Shown here: piece by piece, positions 23,956 through 33,232 of the stretch
Numbering within the stretch: position 1 is the first letter of the stretch
Layout of the letters: each line of letters begins with the position of its first letter
Assembly (NCBI GenBank): GCA_036405135.1
Contig: DASWYF010000022.1
Coordinates: 124,001 to 188,000, forward strand
Source of the DNA: Verrucomicrobiia bacterium
GTDB taxonomy: Bacteria; Verrucomicrobiota; Verrucomicrobiia; Limisphaerales; JAEYXS01
DNA length: 64,000 bases
Direction: 5' to 3'
The notes under the pieces: generated by a model
Seen by the model: the letters and a program-made list of their open reading frames with translations, nothing else
Database searches by the model: none
Told to the model about the DNA's origin: nothing
Position numbers and translations under genes: made by a program

Positions 23956-25674
23956 GTGAAATCGTATCGCTGGTCATTTGCGCCCGTCCAACTGGAGCTG
24001 GCCCGTGTCTTGAGCCAGGGCCTGAAGGTCTCGCCGCTGCTTGCCCAATGCCTGTTGAACCGCGAGATATCGGAGGAGGCTGCCGCTGCTGAGTTTCTTG
24101 ATCCCAAGTTGAAGAACTTGCGCGATCCGTTTTTGCTGCCGGACATGGCGAAGGCGGTGGAACGGCTTTACTCTGCGCGGAAGCAGGGTGAACTGGTCGT
24201 CATCTTCGGTGATTACGATGTGGACGGTGTGACTTCCACGACGTTATTGAGTGAATCGCTGACGGCATTGGGTTGGAAGGTGGAAACGTATCTGCCGCAT
24301 CGCATGGAGGAGGGATACGGGCTAAGTCGCGATGGCGTGGAGAACTGCCTGAGGAAGTATCCGGCGAAGGTGTTGCTGGCGGTGGATTGCGGTTCTACGG
24401 CGGTAGAGACGATTCAGTGGTTGAACGAGCGGGCAGTGGATGTGTTGGTATTGGATCACCATCAGGTTTCTTCACCGGAACCGAAGGCGCTAGGGTTGGT
24501 GAACCCACAGCGCAGTGATGATAAACTGAGCCAGATGTTGTGCTCCGTGGGGTTGGTATTCAAACTTCTGCACGCGATCGTGAAACGTGGGCGTGAGCTG
24601 AATTTCGCAGAGATGGCCACGTATGATATCCGGCAATACCTGGATCTGGTGGCGCTAGGAACGGTAGCGGACTTGGTGCCGTTGCGAGGGGAGAATCGCG
24701 TGCTGGTCTCACAGGGGTTGAAGGCGTTGGGGGAGACGAAGCGGCCGGGGTTGATCGCGTTGAAGGAGGTAAGCCAGACGAGCGGGAATATCGGCGTGTA
24801 TGAGGTGGGGTATCAACTGGCGCCGCGATTGAATGCGGCGGGGCGGTTGGAGAATGCGTCGCAGGCATTGGATTTGTTGCGCGCCAGATCGGTGGCGGAA
24901 GCGTTGCCTTTGGCGCGCGAGTTGGATGTGCGGAATCGGGAGCGGCAGGAGATCGAGAAGGGGATAGCGGAGTCGGCCATCGCAACGGTGCGCAGTCAGT
25001 TCCAGCCGGAGCGGGATTACGTGATCGTGCTGGGGGAGATGATGTGGCACATCGGCGTGGTGGGGATTGTGGCCTCGCGGGTGTTGAGGGAATTTTATCG
25101 ACCCACAATCATTTTAGGCGGATCGGGTGAGGAGTGGCGTGGCTCGGGGCGGAGCATTGAGGGATTTGATCTGGCGGCGGCGTTGCGCTCGTGTGAGGAC
25201 ATCTTAGTGAAGCATGGCGGGCATGCGATGGCGGCGGGGTTGACGATCGTGCCATTGCAGGTGGAGGCGTTTCGCACACGTTTGAACGATCTGGCGCGCA
25301 AGACGATTTCAGCGGAATATCTGCAGCCACGGCTTTCGCTGGATGCAGAGATCACGCTGGGGCAGGTGGACATGGTGTTTCTGGATGCTTTGCAAAAGCT
25401 GGAGCCGATGGGACAAGGGAATGCTGCGGTGCAACTGGCGGCGCGGAATCTGCGGATGGTGGGGGAGCCGCGTCGCATGGGGAAGGAAGGGCAGCATGTG
25501 AAGTTTCAGGCAACGGATGGGGTGTCTGTGCGTGATGTGGTGTGGTGGGGCGTGGGGCAGGCGCCGATGCCGAAGGGTGTGTTTGATCTGGCGTTCGCGC
25601 CGCAGCGGAATGAATACAATGGGCGGACAACGATCCAGTTGAAGTTGCTGGATTGGAGAGAGGGAAAAGTTTAA
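23956..25674 (+). CDS. recJ: Single-stranded-DNA-specific exonuclease RecJ
   Basis: A 572-residue RecJ of normal length. DHH phosphoesterase motifs are visible: VIFGDYDVDGVTSTTLL, LLAVDCGS, VLVLDHHQ with VNPQRSD, YLDLVALGTVADLVPL; then LAPRLNAAGRLENASQAL (DHHA1 side), GVVGIVASRVLREFYRPTI and GGHAMAAGLT. It degrades single-stranded DNA 5'-3' in recombination and repair. GTG 23956 is the start, four bases after exoD, and an alternate start is not seen. A dispersed hairpin follows the stop codon. Confidence 0.95.
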   Translation: MKSYRWSFAPVQLELARVLSQGLKVSPLLAQCLLNREISEEAAAAEFLDPKLKNLRDPFLLPDMAKAVERLYSARKQGELVVIFGDYDVDGVTSTTLLSESLTALGWKVETYLPHRMEEGYGLSRDGVENCLRKYPAKVLLAVDCGSTAVETIQWLNERAVDVLVLDHHQVSSPEPKALGLVNPQRSDDKLSQMLCSVGLVFKLLHAIVKRGRELNFAEMATYDIRQYLDLVALGTVADLVPLRGENRVLVSQGLKALGETKRPGLIALKEVSQTSGNIGVYEVGYQLAPRLNAAGRLENASQALDLLRARSVAEALPLARELDVRNRERQEIEKGIAESAIATVRSQFQPERDYVIVLGEMMWHIGVVGIVASRVLREFYRPTIILGGSGEEWRGSGRSIEGFDLAAALRSCEDILVKHGGHAMAAGLTIVPLQVEAFRTRLNDLARKTISAEYLQPRLSLDAEITLGQVDMVFLDALQKLEPMGQGNAAVQLAARNLRMVGEPRRMGKEGQHVKFQATDGVSVRDVVWWGVGQAPMPKGVFDLAFAPQRNEYNGRTTIQLKLLDWREGKV

Positions 25675-25831
25675 CCACAGATGAACACACAGATGTAAAA
25701 CGGGCACCCCTCACCCCGGCCCTCTCCCCTCCGAGGGGAGAGGGTGGTAAATCGTTTGGCGTTATCAGTAGGTCTAGTAAATTTTAATTGTCAGCGCGGA
25801 GTGATGTCAGCGGCTACAGATTAAGGATTTT
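25674..25831. repeat. Spacer with CACAGAT unit and CCCTCTCCCCT hairpin
   Basis: ACCACAGATGAACACACAGAT (about 25674-25694) overlaps the end of recJ. It is followed by CACCCCTCACCCCGG and the perfect 11-bp hairpin CCCTCTCCCCT-CCG-AGGGGAGAGGG (25720-25744). Relative to the copy at 872, both arms carry a matching change. No gene is seen up to ispD. Confidence 0.7.
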
Positions 25832-26509
25832 ATGGTATCAGCAGTGATTGTGGCGGCGGGGCGCGGGACGCGCATGGGACCGAATGTGGACAAGCTGTTC
25901 CTTGAAGTGAACGGCAAGCCCATCATCGTACACACATGGCGGCAGTTCGATTCATGTGCGGCAGTGGATGAGATCGTGTTGGTGGTGCGGGAGGGGATGC
26001 AATCGGCGTTTGAAGAGTTGGCGGCGGATGAAGGTTTCAAGAAGCCGTATCGGTTGGTGCCGGGCGGGAAGGAACGACAGGATTCGGTGTGGAATGGCAT
26101 CGTGGCGATTTCAGAGAAGGCGGAGATTGTGGCCATTCATGACGGGGCGCGGCCTTGTGTGACGTATGAACTTATCGCGGCGACTATTCAAGCGGCGCGT
26201 GAGACGGGTGCGGCGGTAGCGGCGCAACGGGTGGTGGATACGATGAAGGAATCCACGGATGGCAAGACCATCAGCGGGCACTTGGACCGGAGCCGGTTGT
26301 GGTCGGTGCAAACGCCGCAGACGTTTCAGGTGCCGGTCATCCGCAAAGCGTTATCACTGGTGAAGGAGAGGGGACTTTTGGTGACGGATGATACGGCGGC
26401 ATGTGAATTGATTGGGCAGCCGGTGCGGTTGGTGGAGTGTGCGACGCCGAATGTGAAGGCTACGGCGCCATCGGATATTCCGTGGCTGGAGATACTCTTA
26501 AAGAAATGA
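25832..26509 (+). CDS. ispD: 2-C-methyl-D-erythritol 4-phosphate cytidylyltransferase
   Basis: A 225-residue IspD. It opens with SAVIVAAGRGTRMG (CTP-binding loop), then KLFLEVNGKPIIVHTW, LVPGGKERQDSVWNGI, AIHDGARPCVT and VTDDTAACEL, all conserved. It forms CDP-methylerythritol in the non-mevalonate isoprenoid pathway. Length is typical. Its stop codon lies inside the first arm of a dispersed repeat (AAATGACGAATGACC). Confidence 0.96.
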   Translation: MVSAVIVAAGRGTRMGPNVDKLFLEVNGKPIIVHTWRQFDSCAAVDEIVLVVREGMQSAFEELAADEGFKKPYRLVPGGKERQDSVWNGIVAISEKAEIVAIHDGARPCVTYELIAATIQAARETGAAVAAQRVVDTMKESTDGKTISGHLDRSRLWSVQTPQTFQVPVIRKALSLVKERGLLVTDDTAACELIGQPVRLVECATPNVKATAPSDIPWLEILLKK

Positions 26510-26677
26510 CGAATGACCAAATCCGCATGACGAAGGAACCGGTTGCACCGGAGGCCAGTAATGTCCAAGGAAGCATTTAGCCACGGATGGAACAGAATGA
26601 CACAGATTTGGGATGGGGCTCGGAGGCATTTGGGCTTTAGTCATTCCTTGGTCATTCGGGCTTCGTCATGGGTCATT
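26505..26677. repeat. Composite of three nested dispersed repeats
   Basis: The outer unit is the AATGACC/GGTCATT family in inverse orientation (26505-26531 and 26641-26677). Inside it lie a CCGGT-TGC-ACCGG hairpin (26537-26556) and a CACGGAT..CACAGAT unit (26579-26611). The arrangement suggests successive insertions, or clustering of mobile hairpins. The repeat supplies the stop codon of ispD. No gene is seen up to 26751. Confidence 0.65.
26537..26556. repeat. 20-bp hairpin repeat, CCGGT-TGC-ACCGG type (copy 3)
   Basis: AACCGGTTGCACCGGAGGCC: same stem and loop as the copy at 802, with AGGCC after the stem. Confidence 0.8.
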
Positions 26678-26751
26678 GCGAAGCTACGAAGCCTCGCTTG
26701 CTATTTTGGTTCATGGGTCTTAGTTTGCGCGTAGTACGCAGATAAGCGGTT

Positions 26752-28056
26752 ATGAAGAAAAAAATCCTCTTCAGTACGGTGACCTTGGTGCTTGGGGTGA
26801 ACCTGTTCCTCGGTGCGCAGATCTATTTCCACAGTGTGCAGGCGGCGGGCAAGGATGACCCGTACAGTCATTACGCGTTGCTGGCGAGGGTGATGGAGAT
26901 GATCCGCAAGGATTATGTGGATGGGGAAAAGGTGTCTTATCAGGATCTGATGCATGGGGCGTTGCGCGGTATGGTGTCCACACTGGACCCGCACAGCGAG
27001 TTCATGGATGCGTCTAAGTTCAAGGATTTGCAGGATGACACGGAAGGCCAGTTCGGCGGGGTGGGCATCGTCATCCAATCCAAAAATGGTTTTCTGACGG
27101 TGGTGGCGCCGATCGAGGATACGCCGGGTTATGCGGCGGGCATTTTGTCTGGTGATCGAATCGTGGAGATCGGGGGCAAGAATGCGGAGAAGCTGCCCAT
27201 CTCGGAGGCGGTGAAGCGTTTGCGTGGTGCTCCGGGCACGGAGGTGACGATCAAGGTGGCTCGAGAAGGCTGGGCAGAACCGAAAGAGATAAAGCTGGTG
27301 CGTGCGGAGATCAAGGTGGATACGGCGAAGGATCTGAGCGGCAAGCGGGAGTTCAAGCTGCTGGAGGATAACATCGGTTACGTACGCCTGACACAGTTCG
27401 GCGAGAAGACAGCGGATGAATTGAAGGCGGCTTTGGAGAAACAGCAGAAGGCGGGGATGAAGGCGCTCGTGCTGGACTTGCGGGCGAATCCGGGTGGCTT
27501 GCTCGACCAGGCAGTGAAGGTCTGCGAATTGTTCCTGCCGCGCGGCCAGCTGATTGTGACGACGGAGGGCCGCAATGAAGCGCAGAAGTCTTCTTATTCG
27601 GCGAAGGGGCCGGGAATTTACAAAGACATCCCCATGGTGGTGTTGGTGAATGGTGGCAGTGCGAGCGCCTCGGAAATCGTGGCGGGTTGCCTGCAAGACG
27701 TGAAGCGCGCGCATATCATGGGCGAGCAGTCGTTCGGCAAGGGTTCGGTGCAAAGCATCTTGCCGTTGCCGGATGATTCGGCGCTACGCCTGACGACGGC
27801 GAAGTATTACACGCCGAGCCATAAGACGATCCATGAGCACGGCATCACGCCGGATAGCATCGTACCGATGTCGCTGGAGGATGAGGTGAATCTGGCGCGT
27901 TTGCGTTCCCCCGGTGGTGCGGAGATGTTGGAGGGTGAGGACAAGGAAAAGGTTCTCGGAACGAAGGATGTGCAATTGGAACGGGCGATGGATTTGCTGA
28001 AGGGGATTCTGCTCTACACGGGGCAGGATGCGAAGAAGGCGGCGAAGAAGGGTTAG
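26752..28056 (+). CDS. ctpA: S41 family C-terminal processing peptidase (CtpA-like)
   Basis: A 434-residue periplasmic protease. An N-terminal hydrophobic segment (ILFSTVTLVLGVNLFLGA) acts as signal or anchor. A PDZ domain follows (about 100-185: GVGIVIQSKNG, PGYAAGILSGDRIVEIGG), then the S41 catalytic core with LDLRANPGGLLDQAVKV, the nucleophile Ser305 in NGGSASASEIVAG and the general base Lys330 in GEQSFGKGSVQ. A charged tail (residues 380-434) closes the protein. It clips the C-termini of envelope proteins. Both catalytic residues are present. Confidence 0.95.
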   Translation: MKKKILFSTVTLVLGVNLFLGAQIYFHSVQAAGKDDPYSHYALLARVMEMIRKDYVDGEKVSYQDLMHGALRGMVSTLDPHSEFMDASKFKDLQDDTEGQFGGVGIVIQSKNGFLTVVAPIEDTPGYAAGILSGDRIVEIGGKNAEKLPISEAVKRLRGAPGTEVTIKVAREGWAEPKEIKLVRAEIKVDTAKDLSGKREFKLLEDNIGYVRLTQFGEKTADELKAALEKQQKAGMKALVLDLRANPGGLLDQAVKVCELFLPRGQLIVTTEGRNEAQKSSYSAKGPGIYKDIPMVVLVNGGSASASEIVAGCLQDVKRAHIMGEQSFGKGSVQSILPLPDDSALRLTTAKYYTPSHKTIHEHGITPDSIVPMSLEDEVNLARLRSPGGAEMLEGEDKEKVLGTKDVQLERAMDLLKGILLYTGQDAKKAAKKG

Positions 28057-28157
28057 TGGAAGAGTTGATGGTGGATAGTAGATGGTGGGGATGAACATCG
28101 AACTCTCGAGGTTGCGGGCTGGACGCTGGCTTTCTGCCGTCATAACGTGCGGCACGC

Positions 28158-29015
28158 ATGCAGGATGATGTGACGGTGCCGAAGCGGTTTTTCAAAGGTT
28201 GGGCGATACCCGGACCGGATGTACCGCGTACGGATGTGCCCGAGGTGGAAGAAGGAGAAACCTTGGATGCCATCAGCGGGCAGTTCCGGTTGTTCCAACT
28301 GGAGAAGGGGCATCGCTACAGCACGGATGATGTGCTGACTGCGTGGTATGGGACGAGCTGGTGCCCGACGGCGCATCGGGTGCTGGATCTGGGCAGCGGT
28401 ATCGGTTCGGTGGGCATGATCGCGGCGTGGCGATTGCCGGGGGCGAAGTTTGTAACGATCGAGGCACAGGAGGAGAGTGTGCGGCTGGCGGGGAAGTCGG
28501 CGAGGTATAACGGGCTGACGGAGCGTTATGAGATCCGGCAGGGGGATTTCCGTGAAGCGGGGATTTTGCGCGAGGATGACGTGTTTGATCTGGTGCTGGG
28601 CAGTCCGCCATATTTTCCCCTGGAAGCAGGTGTGCTGGGGGATCATCCGCAGAAGATCGCCTGCCGCTTCGAGACGCGTGGAGATATTTTAAGCTATTGC
28701 CAGGCGGCGTCACCGCGGCTGGCGCCGGGTGGTGTGTTCGCGTGCGTGTTTCCGGTGAAGCCGGAGGCGCAGAAGCAACGAGTGTTCGAGGCGGCGAAGG
28801 AAGCAGGGATGAGTGTGGTGCGCTGGCGGCCAGTTGTATTGCGGGAAGGAGAGGTGCCGTTACTGGGTGTGTTCATCCTCATGCGTGCGGAACATCTGCC
28901 GGAGGATATGCGGGGGCAGACATGGGAGGAGCCTCCGTTGATCATCCGCAAGACGGATGGGGCGGTGCATCCGGAATATAAAGCGGTGAAAATGGCGTTC
29001 GGTTTCCCCCCCTGA
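28158..29015 (+). CDS. SAM-dependent methyltransferase, TrmN6-like
   Basis: The 285-residue protein has the layout of tRNA1(Val) adenine-37 N6-methyltransferases: GQFRLFQLEKGHRYSTDDVL, the SAM loop LDLGSGIGSVGMI, IEAQEESVRLAGKSARYNGL and the catalytic-loop region VLGSPPYFPLE. The Asn of the usual NPPY is Ser here (SPPY), which also occurs in some amino-methyltransferases, so the target atom is uncertain. A family of rRNA/tRNA or protein-release-factor methylases is the alternative. It ends one base before the flippase gene, and so heads the polysaccharide operon. Confidence 0.8.
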   Translation: MQDDVTVPKRFFKGWAIPGPDVPRTDVPEVEEGETLDAISGQFRLFQLEKGHRYSTDDVLTAWYGTSWCPTAHRVLDLGSGIGSVGMIAAWRLPGAKFVTIEAQEESVRLAGKSARYNGLTERYEIRQGDFREAGILREDDVFDLVLGSPPYFPLEAGVLGDHPQKIACRFETRGDILSYCQAASPRLAPGGVFACVFPVKPEAQKQRVFEAAKEAGMSVVRWRPVVLREGEVPLLGVFILMRAEHLPEDMRGQTWEEPPLIIRKTDGAVHPEYKAVKMAFGFPP

Positions 29016-29016
29016 T

Positions 29017-30360
29017 ATGAGCGCCGAGGCCAAGCCCCCCTCTGCCGAGTTGTCTCCCTTGATGACCCGTCTTGTGCGGGCGGCTTCGTGGACATTGGCC
29101 GGAGCGGTAGGAAGCCAGGTGCTGGGGTTTGCGGGCGGTCTGCTCACGGCGCGGTTGCTGGGGAATGAAAGTTTTGGCCAGCTTTCGGCGGTGCGCGGTT
29201 TGCTGCTGGCCTTCGGTATTTTTTCAGGTGCGGGGCTGGGGCTGGCGGCGGTGCGGTATGTGGCGGAGTTTCGGGATAGTGATCCGGCGCGGATGGCGGG
29301 GCGCATCCAGTTTTTACAGCGGCTCTCGTGGATGTGTGCAGGGGTGACGGCGGTGATCGCCGCGTGTCTCACGCCTTGGATGTCAGACGGCTGGCTGGGC
29401 GAGGGGAGTTTGCGGAACGTTTTGTGGCTGGGGTGCCCATTGGTTTTATTCAACGGCCTTTCCGCGATCCAGAACGGGATTCTGGGGGGCTTGGAAAAAT
29501 TCAAGGCGATCGCGCGCGGGATGGCGGTGGAAGCCACGGGCAATTTATTGGGCGTGGTCTTCGGCGCCAAAGTGGCCGGGATGGGGGGAGCCGTGGGAGG
29601 AGCGTGCGTGGCGGGTGGGGTGGCGTGGGTTTACCGGCGCCATCTGTTGCGTCAGGAGGGGATCAGATTGCAGGCGGCAGAAAAGCGGAATTTCGATAAA
29701 GGCTGGCTGCTGCATGAGGCGATGCCGTTCATCATTGCGGGGACGCTCTCGCAGCCGTTCGAGTGGTTTGCGCGGCTTTCGCTGGTGCGGCAGCCGGAAG
29801 GTTTTGTGCAATTGGGATATTTCAGCGCGGCTTTCACATGCGCGCAGGTGATCGCGTTTTTGCCCCGTCAATTCACGGTGCCAGGAGTGGCATTGCTGGC
29901 GGGATTGGCGAAAGCGCAGGGGGCAGTCACGGCGGTGGAGGTGGTGCGGATGAATTTCAAGCTGCTGATGCTGCTTGCGTCCCTGGCGGCGATTCCCATG
30001 CTGCTGGCAGCGGACTTCATCCTGCGCCTGTTCGGTTTCACGGCGGGTGGTGATGTGCTGGTGGTGCTGGTGCTGGCGAATGTGGCGGGGGTGTGTTCCG
30101 GTTTTTTCCGCACGATCCTTTCTGCCTCCGGCAAGATCTGGTGGCAGTGCGGGCAAGTGCTGGTGTGGAGCGTGGTGCTGGTGCTAACATGGCTGGCGCT
30201 GGAAGAATACGGTGCGCTGGGACTGGCCTGTGCGTATCTGGCGGCGTTCGTGGTGGTGCTGTTCCCGCAAGGCCGCGCGGCACGGGTTTGCTTGCAGGAG
30301 AGCGGGAGGGAAGATGCGAAGGCGGGAGCGGGTAGCGAAACTAAATTGTGTGAGCGGTGA
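29017..30360 (+). CDS. Polysaccharide flippase (Wzx/MATE-like, O-antigen export)
   Basis: A 447-residue protein with 12 or so membrane helices of the polysaccharide-transport type: ASWTLAGAVGSQVLGFAGGLLTARLLGNESFGQLSAVR at the start, FQFLQRLSW, GLSAIQNGILGGLEKFKAIA (a signature of this family) and YFSAAFTCAQVIAFLPRQ. It should flip lipid-linked oligosaccharides across the inner membrane. It starts one base after the preceding methyltransferase and overlaps the FkbM gene, so the genes are translationally coupled. Confidence 0.9.
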   Translation: MSAEAKPPSAELSPLMTRLVRAASWTLAGAVGSQVLGFAGGLLTARLLGNESFGQLSAVRGLLLAFGIFSGAGLGLAAVRYVAEFRDSDPARMAGRIQFLQRLSWMCAGVTAVIAACLTPWMSDGWLGEGSLRNVLWLGCPLVLFNGLSAIQNGILGGLEKFKAIARGMAVEATGNLLGVVFGAKVAGMGGAVGGACVAGGVAWVYRRHLLRQEGIRLQAAEKRNFDKGWLLHEAMPFIIAGTLSQPFEWFARLSLVRQPEGFVQLGYFSAAFTCAQVIAFLPRQFTVPGVALLAGLAKAQGAVTAVEVVRMNFKLLMLLASLAAIPMLLAADFILRLFGFTAGGDVLVVLVLANVAGVCSGFFRTILSASGKIWWQCGQVLVWSVVLVLTWLALEEYGALGLACAYLAAFVVVLFPQGRAARVCLQESGREDAKAGAGSETKLCER

Positions 30361-31261
30361 ATTGCAAAAATTGAATCCACCTCCGTGGCATCTGCAGATG
30401 CTGGCGGCGGTCTTGCGCGGGACGCAGGGCTGGCCGTTGAGGGACCGTGTGGCGCAGCGGCTGGACCGGCGGCTGGCGGAGCAGGGCTGGGTGCTGGAGC
30501 ATGAGAGTGATGGCTTGCGCTGCCATCTGGAGCTGGACGATACGGTGTGCCGGGGAACCTACATCGATGATGGTCATGAGGTGGAGACGGGATTTTATCT
30601 GAAGCATTTGATCAGGCCGGGCAACCGGTTGTGGGATGTGGGCGCGTGTCATGGTTTTGTGAGTTTGCGCATGGCGCAACTGGCGGGCGCAGCGGGGAGA
30701 GTGGATGCCTTTGAACCGGTGACGGCCAACCGTTTGCGGATGGAGAAGAATCTGAGACTTAATCCCGATTTGGCTGCACGCATCACGGTGCATCCTTACG
30801 CGCTCTCCCACGAAGCAGGCAGGGTGATGATGCAGCGGACGAGCGGAAGAAACCCGGGCGCCAGCCATATCGTGACGGAGAAACCGGCAGAGGACAAAGG
30901 CCGCGAGCGTGCCGGTGTGGCCGGGACGGAAATGGTGGAGACGAGAGCGGCCGAGGCGGTGTGGCAAGAGACTGGGGCAACCATGATACACGGAGTGAAG
31001 ATCGATGTGGAGGGGCATGAGTTGCAGGTGCTGGCAGGGATGGGCGCGCTGGTGAAGGAGCAGCCGCCGCGCTGGTTCTTGATCGAAGTCAGGGACACTT
31101 TTTTGCGGGCAGCAGGCGGCAGCCGGGAAGAGGTGTTCGCCTGGTTTGCGGAGCGGGGTTATGTGGCGCAACGGCTCGTGCCGGGCAGGACGATGGTGCC
31201 AGACATGACCCCACGTGATGCGGCAGCGGTTTTGTTTTTGTACGGGGAGGAAGGGAAGTGA
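30314..31261 (+). CDS. FkbM family methyltransferase
   Basis: The protein (315 residues from ATG 30314) has the FkbM core: HLIRPGNRLWDVGACHGFVSLRMAQ (SAM loop), VDAFEPVTANRLRMEKNL, and HGVKIDVEGHELQVLAGM (the GVKIDVEG motif is diagnostic). It should O-methylate a sugar or polyketide-like acceptor; in this operon a surface sugar is most likely. ATG 30314 follows GGGAGGGAAG and overlaps the flippase end by 47 bases; GTG 30350 is the alternative. Its stop overlaps the next start (GTGA). Confidence 0.85.
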   Translation: MRRRERVAKLNCVSGELQKLNPPPWHLQMLAAVLRGTQGWPLRDRVAQRLDRRLAEQGWVLEHESDGLRCHLELDDTVCRGTYIDDGHEVETGFYLKHLIRPGNRLWDVGACHGFVSLRMAQLAGAAGRVDAFEPVTANRLRMEKNLRLNPDLAARITVHPYALSHEAGRVMMQRTSGRNPGASHIVTEKPAEDKGRERAGVAGTEMVETRAAEAVWQETGATMIHGVKIDVEGHELQVLAGMGALVKEQPPRWFLIEVRDTFLRAAGGSREEVFAWFAERGYVAQRLVPGRTMVPDMTPRDAAAVLFLYGEEGK

Positions 31262-32133
31262 ACGAGCCTGGTTTCAACCGCCCGATGGCGGAGGCGGATC
31301 TGGGCCGGTTGCAGGGCGAGGCCGAGGTGACGCGGTTGCGCGCACTGGTGGATGATTACACGGTGGCAAATCTGCCGGTGATGAACGGCAGCTTGAAATA
31401 CAGCAACTTCAGTGAGGGACCGGAACGGCTCTTCACATTGAACCAGTATCGCCTGTGGGAGTATGTCTCGTTGTTGCAGCGGTTGCCGGAGCTGGGCGGC
31501 AAGGTGAGGTTTCTGGATGTGGGCGGAGCGGGCGCCGTGCTGGCGTATGCTCTGGCGGAGCGCGGTCATCAAGGAGTGGCGGTGGATCTGAATGCGGAAC
31601 TGGTGGCGACGTGTGCGGAGGTGGCAAAAAAAAGAGGTCTCGCGCTGGAGGCGCTGGTGGGCGATGCGACGGGGGATCTGACAAAGGCGGGCGAAGGCTT
31701 TGATCTGGTGACGCTGGTTTCCGTGCTGGAGCACATCCCGGAGAATGAGTGGGTGAAGGTATTCGCGAACTGTGCGCGGGTGCTGCGGCCGGGCGGTTGG
31801 TTGTATCTGACGTTTGATTACGGGGATTACCGTACGGCACAGCCTTTTGGGGAGAGTGTGCGGGACATCGCGCCCGTATTGGCGGCGGTGAAGGCGGCGG
31901 GCTTGCGGATCAAGGGAAATGATCCGGGACGGTTGGGGGCGGAATGGCTGGAGCGCAAAGTGGCGCCGGGGCATGAGGTGTTCGGGCGACAATATTATCT
32001 GCACATGGGGCGGGCACCGGGGGTGATGAAGCGGTTGAAACGAGAGGTGAAGCGGGTGGTGGCTCCACTGCTGCAAACGCCGACACGGTTCGCGAAACAT
32101 AATTTTTTCCGGATGCTGCTTGAAAAAAACTGA
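31258..32133 (+). CDS. Class I SAM-dependent methyltransferase
   Basis: A 291-residue protein with the SAM-binding loop KVRFLDVGGAGAVLAYALAERGHQGVAVDLNAEL (about residues 80-115), FDLVTLVSVLEHIPE and RVLRPGGWLYLTFDYGD, the UbiE/methyltransferase-11 type pattern. The acceptor is unknown; the operon suggests modification of a surface glycan. The start is GTG at 31258, overlapping the FkbM stop by four bases. The C-terminal segment (VMKRLKREVKRVVAP) is basic and may contact the membrane. Confidence 0.85.
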   Translation: MNEPGFNRPMAEADLGRLQGEAEVTRLRALVDDYTVANLPVMNGSLKYSNFSEGPERLFTLNQYRLWEYVSLLQRLPELGGKVRFLDVGGAGAVLAYALAERGHQGVAVDLNAELVATCAEVAKKRGLALEALVGDATGDLTKAGEGFDLVTLVSVLEHIPENEWVKVFANCARVLRPGGWLYLTFDYGDYRTAQPFGESVRDIAPVLAAVKAAGLRIKGNDPGRLGAEWLERKVAPGHEVFGRQYYLHMGRAPGVMKRLKREVKRVVAPLLQTPTRFAKHNFFRMLLEKN

Positions 32134-33232
32134 GGCCATCAGACCGCGCACAGTGCTGGTCGCGGATGCCGCCGGGCATATCCTGGAGCGGATCGCGCGG
32201 ACGTGGTGTGTGCATGGGCGGGGCAGGGAGATGGAGGTGGTGCTTTCGGAGGAAGCATCGTTGCCGGATTGTTGCGGGCGTGGGGTGGAGGCGGGCGGGG
32301 TTCATTGGCTTGACCGGCGACGGGCGAGCAGGGCGGCGGCGGTGGCGCAGTGTCCGCAAGTGGTGACGATCTATCATCATCTGCCGGGGGAGGAAGCGGA
32401 GACCGGCAGGATGGCGAGAGATGTGGATGTGGTCACGGCGGGGTCTTTGCTTTGGCAGGAACGTTTGCAGAAGCTCACGGGGCAGCGGGTATGGCTGATG
32501 CCCCAAAGTGTGGATACGGAGTGGTTCCGCCCTGAGCCGGAGAAAAAATTGAAGCAACGAGAAGCTGGCTTGCCGGGAGAGGCGCTGGTGGTGGGGTTTG
32601 TCGGCAAGGCGGGAGCGAATGTAGCTGACCGTAAGGGGACGGATGTTTTTTTGCAGGTGATGATGGCGTGGGCACAGAAGAGGCCGACGGTGGTGGTGCT
32701 GACGGGGACGGGCTGGGAGGAGTTCGCGGTGAGGTTGCGCGGACACGGCATGCAGGTGGTGCGGAGGAGTTACGATGATTGCAATGCCACGCGGGAGGCT
32801 TACGGGCTGATGGATGTGTTGCTGGTGACGGCGCGGGAGGAGGGCGGACCGGCGACGGTGCTGGAGGCGATGGCGTGCGGGGTGCCAGTGGTGGCTTCAC
32901 GGGTGGGGCATGTGCCAGAAGTCATCCGCGAGGGTGAGACGGGTTTTCTGGCCGGGGCGGGCGATGTGGGTGCTTACCTGACGGCTTTGGAGCGGTTGGT
33001 GCGGGAGGAGGGTTTGTCTGAGCGTTTACAACGGGAGGGGCGCGCTTTGATGGTGCGGGAACGGGATGACCGGGTATTGATCCCGCAGATCGATTTTGCA
33101 GGGATAGGGCGGGCGGCGCAGGAGCGGTTTGCGCAACGGAGTGAGGAGGAGTTGGGGTTGCGGCAGCAGCGTTTGCGGTGGTTGAGGTGGAGACAGAAAC
33201 TGGCCGGTTGGATGCGGGGCAGCAGGGATTAA
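32120..33232 (+). CDS. Family 4 glycosyltransferase (GT-B)
   Basis: A 370-residue GT-B enzyme. The N-terminal half is short of a clear acceptor motif. The C-terminal Rossmann half has VVGFVGKAG, KGTDVFLQVMMAWA, VVVLTGTGWEEF, the donor-binding AREEGGPATVLEAMACGVPVVAS (E-x7-E type) and GETGFLAGAGD, all typical of GT4. The C-terminal tail (LGLRQQRLRWLRWRQKL) is basic. Start TTG 32120 overlaps the preceding gene by 14 bases. Donor and acceptor are not predictable. Confidence 0.88.
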   Translation: MKKTEAIRPRTVLVADAAGHILERIARTWCVHGRGREMEVVLSEEASLPDCCGRGVEAGGVHWLDRRRASRAAAVAQCPQVVTIYHHLPGEEAETGRMARDVDVVTAGSLLWQERLQKLTGQRVWLMPQSVDTEWFRPEPEKKLKQREAGLPGEALVVGFVGKAGANVADRKGTDVFLQVMMAWAQKRPTVVVLTGTGWEEFAVRLRGHGMQVVRRSYDDCNATREAYGLMDVLLVTAREEGGPATVLEAMACGVPVVASRVGHVPEVIREGETGFLAGAGDVGAYLTALERLVREEGLSERLQREGRALMVRERDDRVLIPQIDFAGIGRAAQERFAQRSEEELGLRQQRLRWLRWRQKLAGWMRGSRD

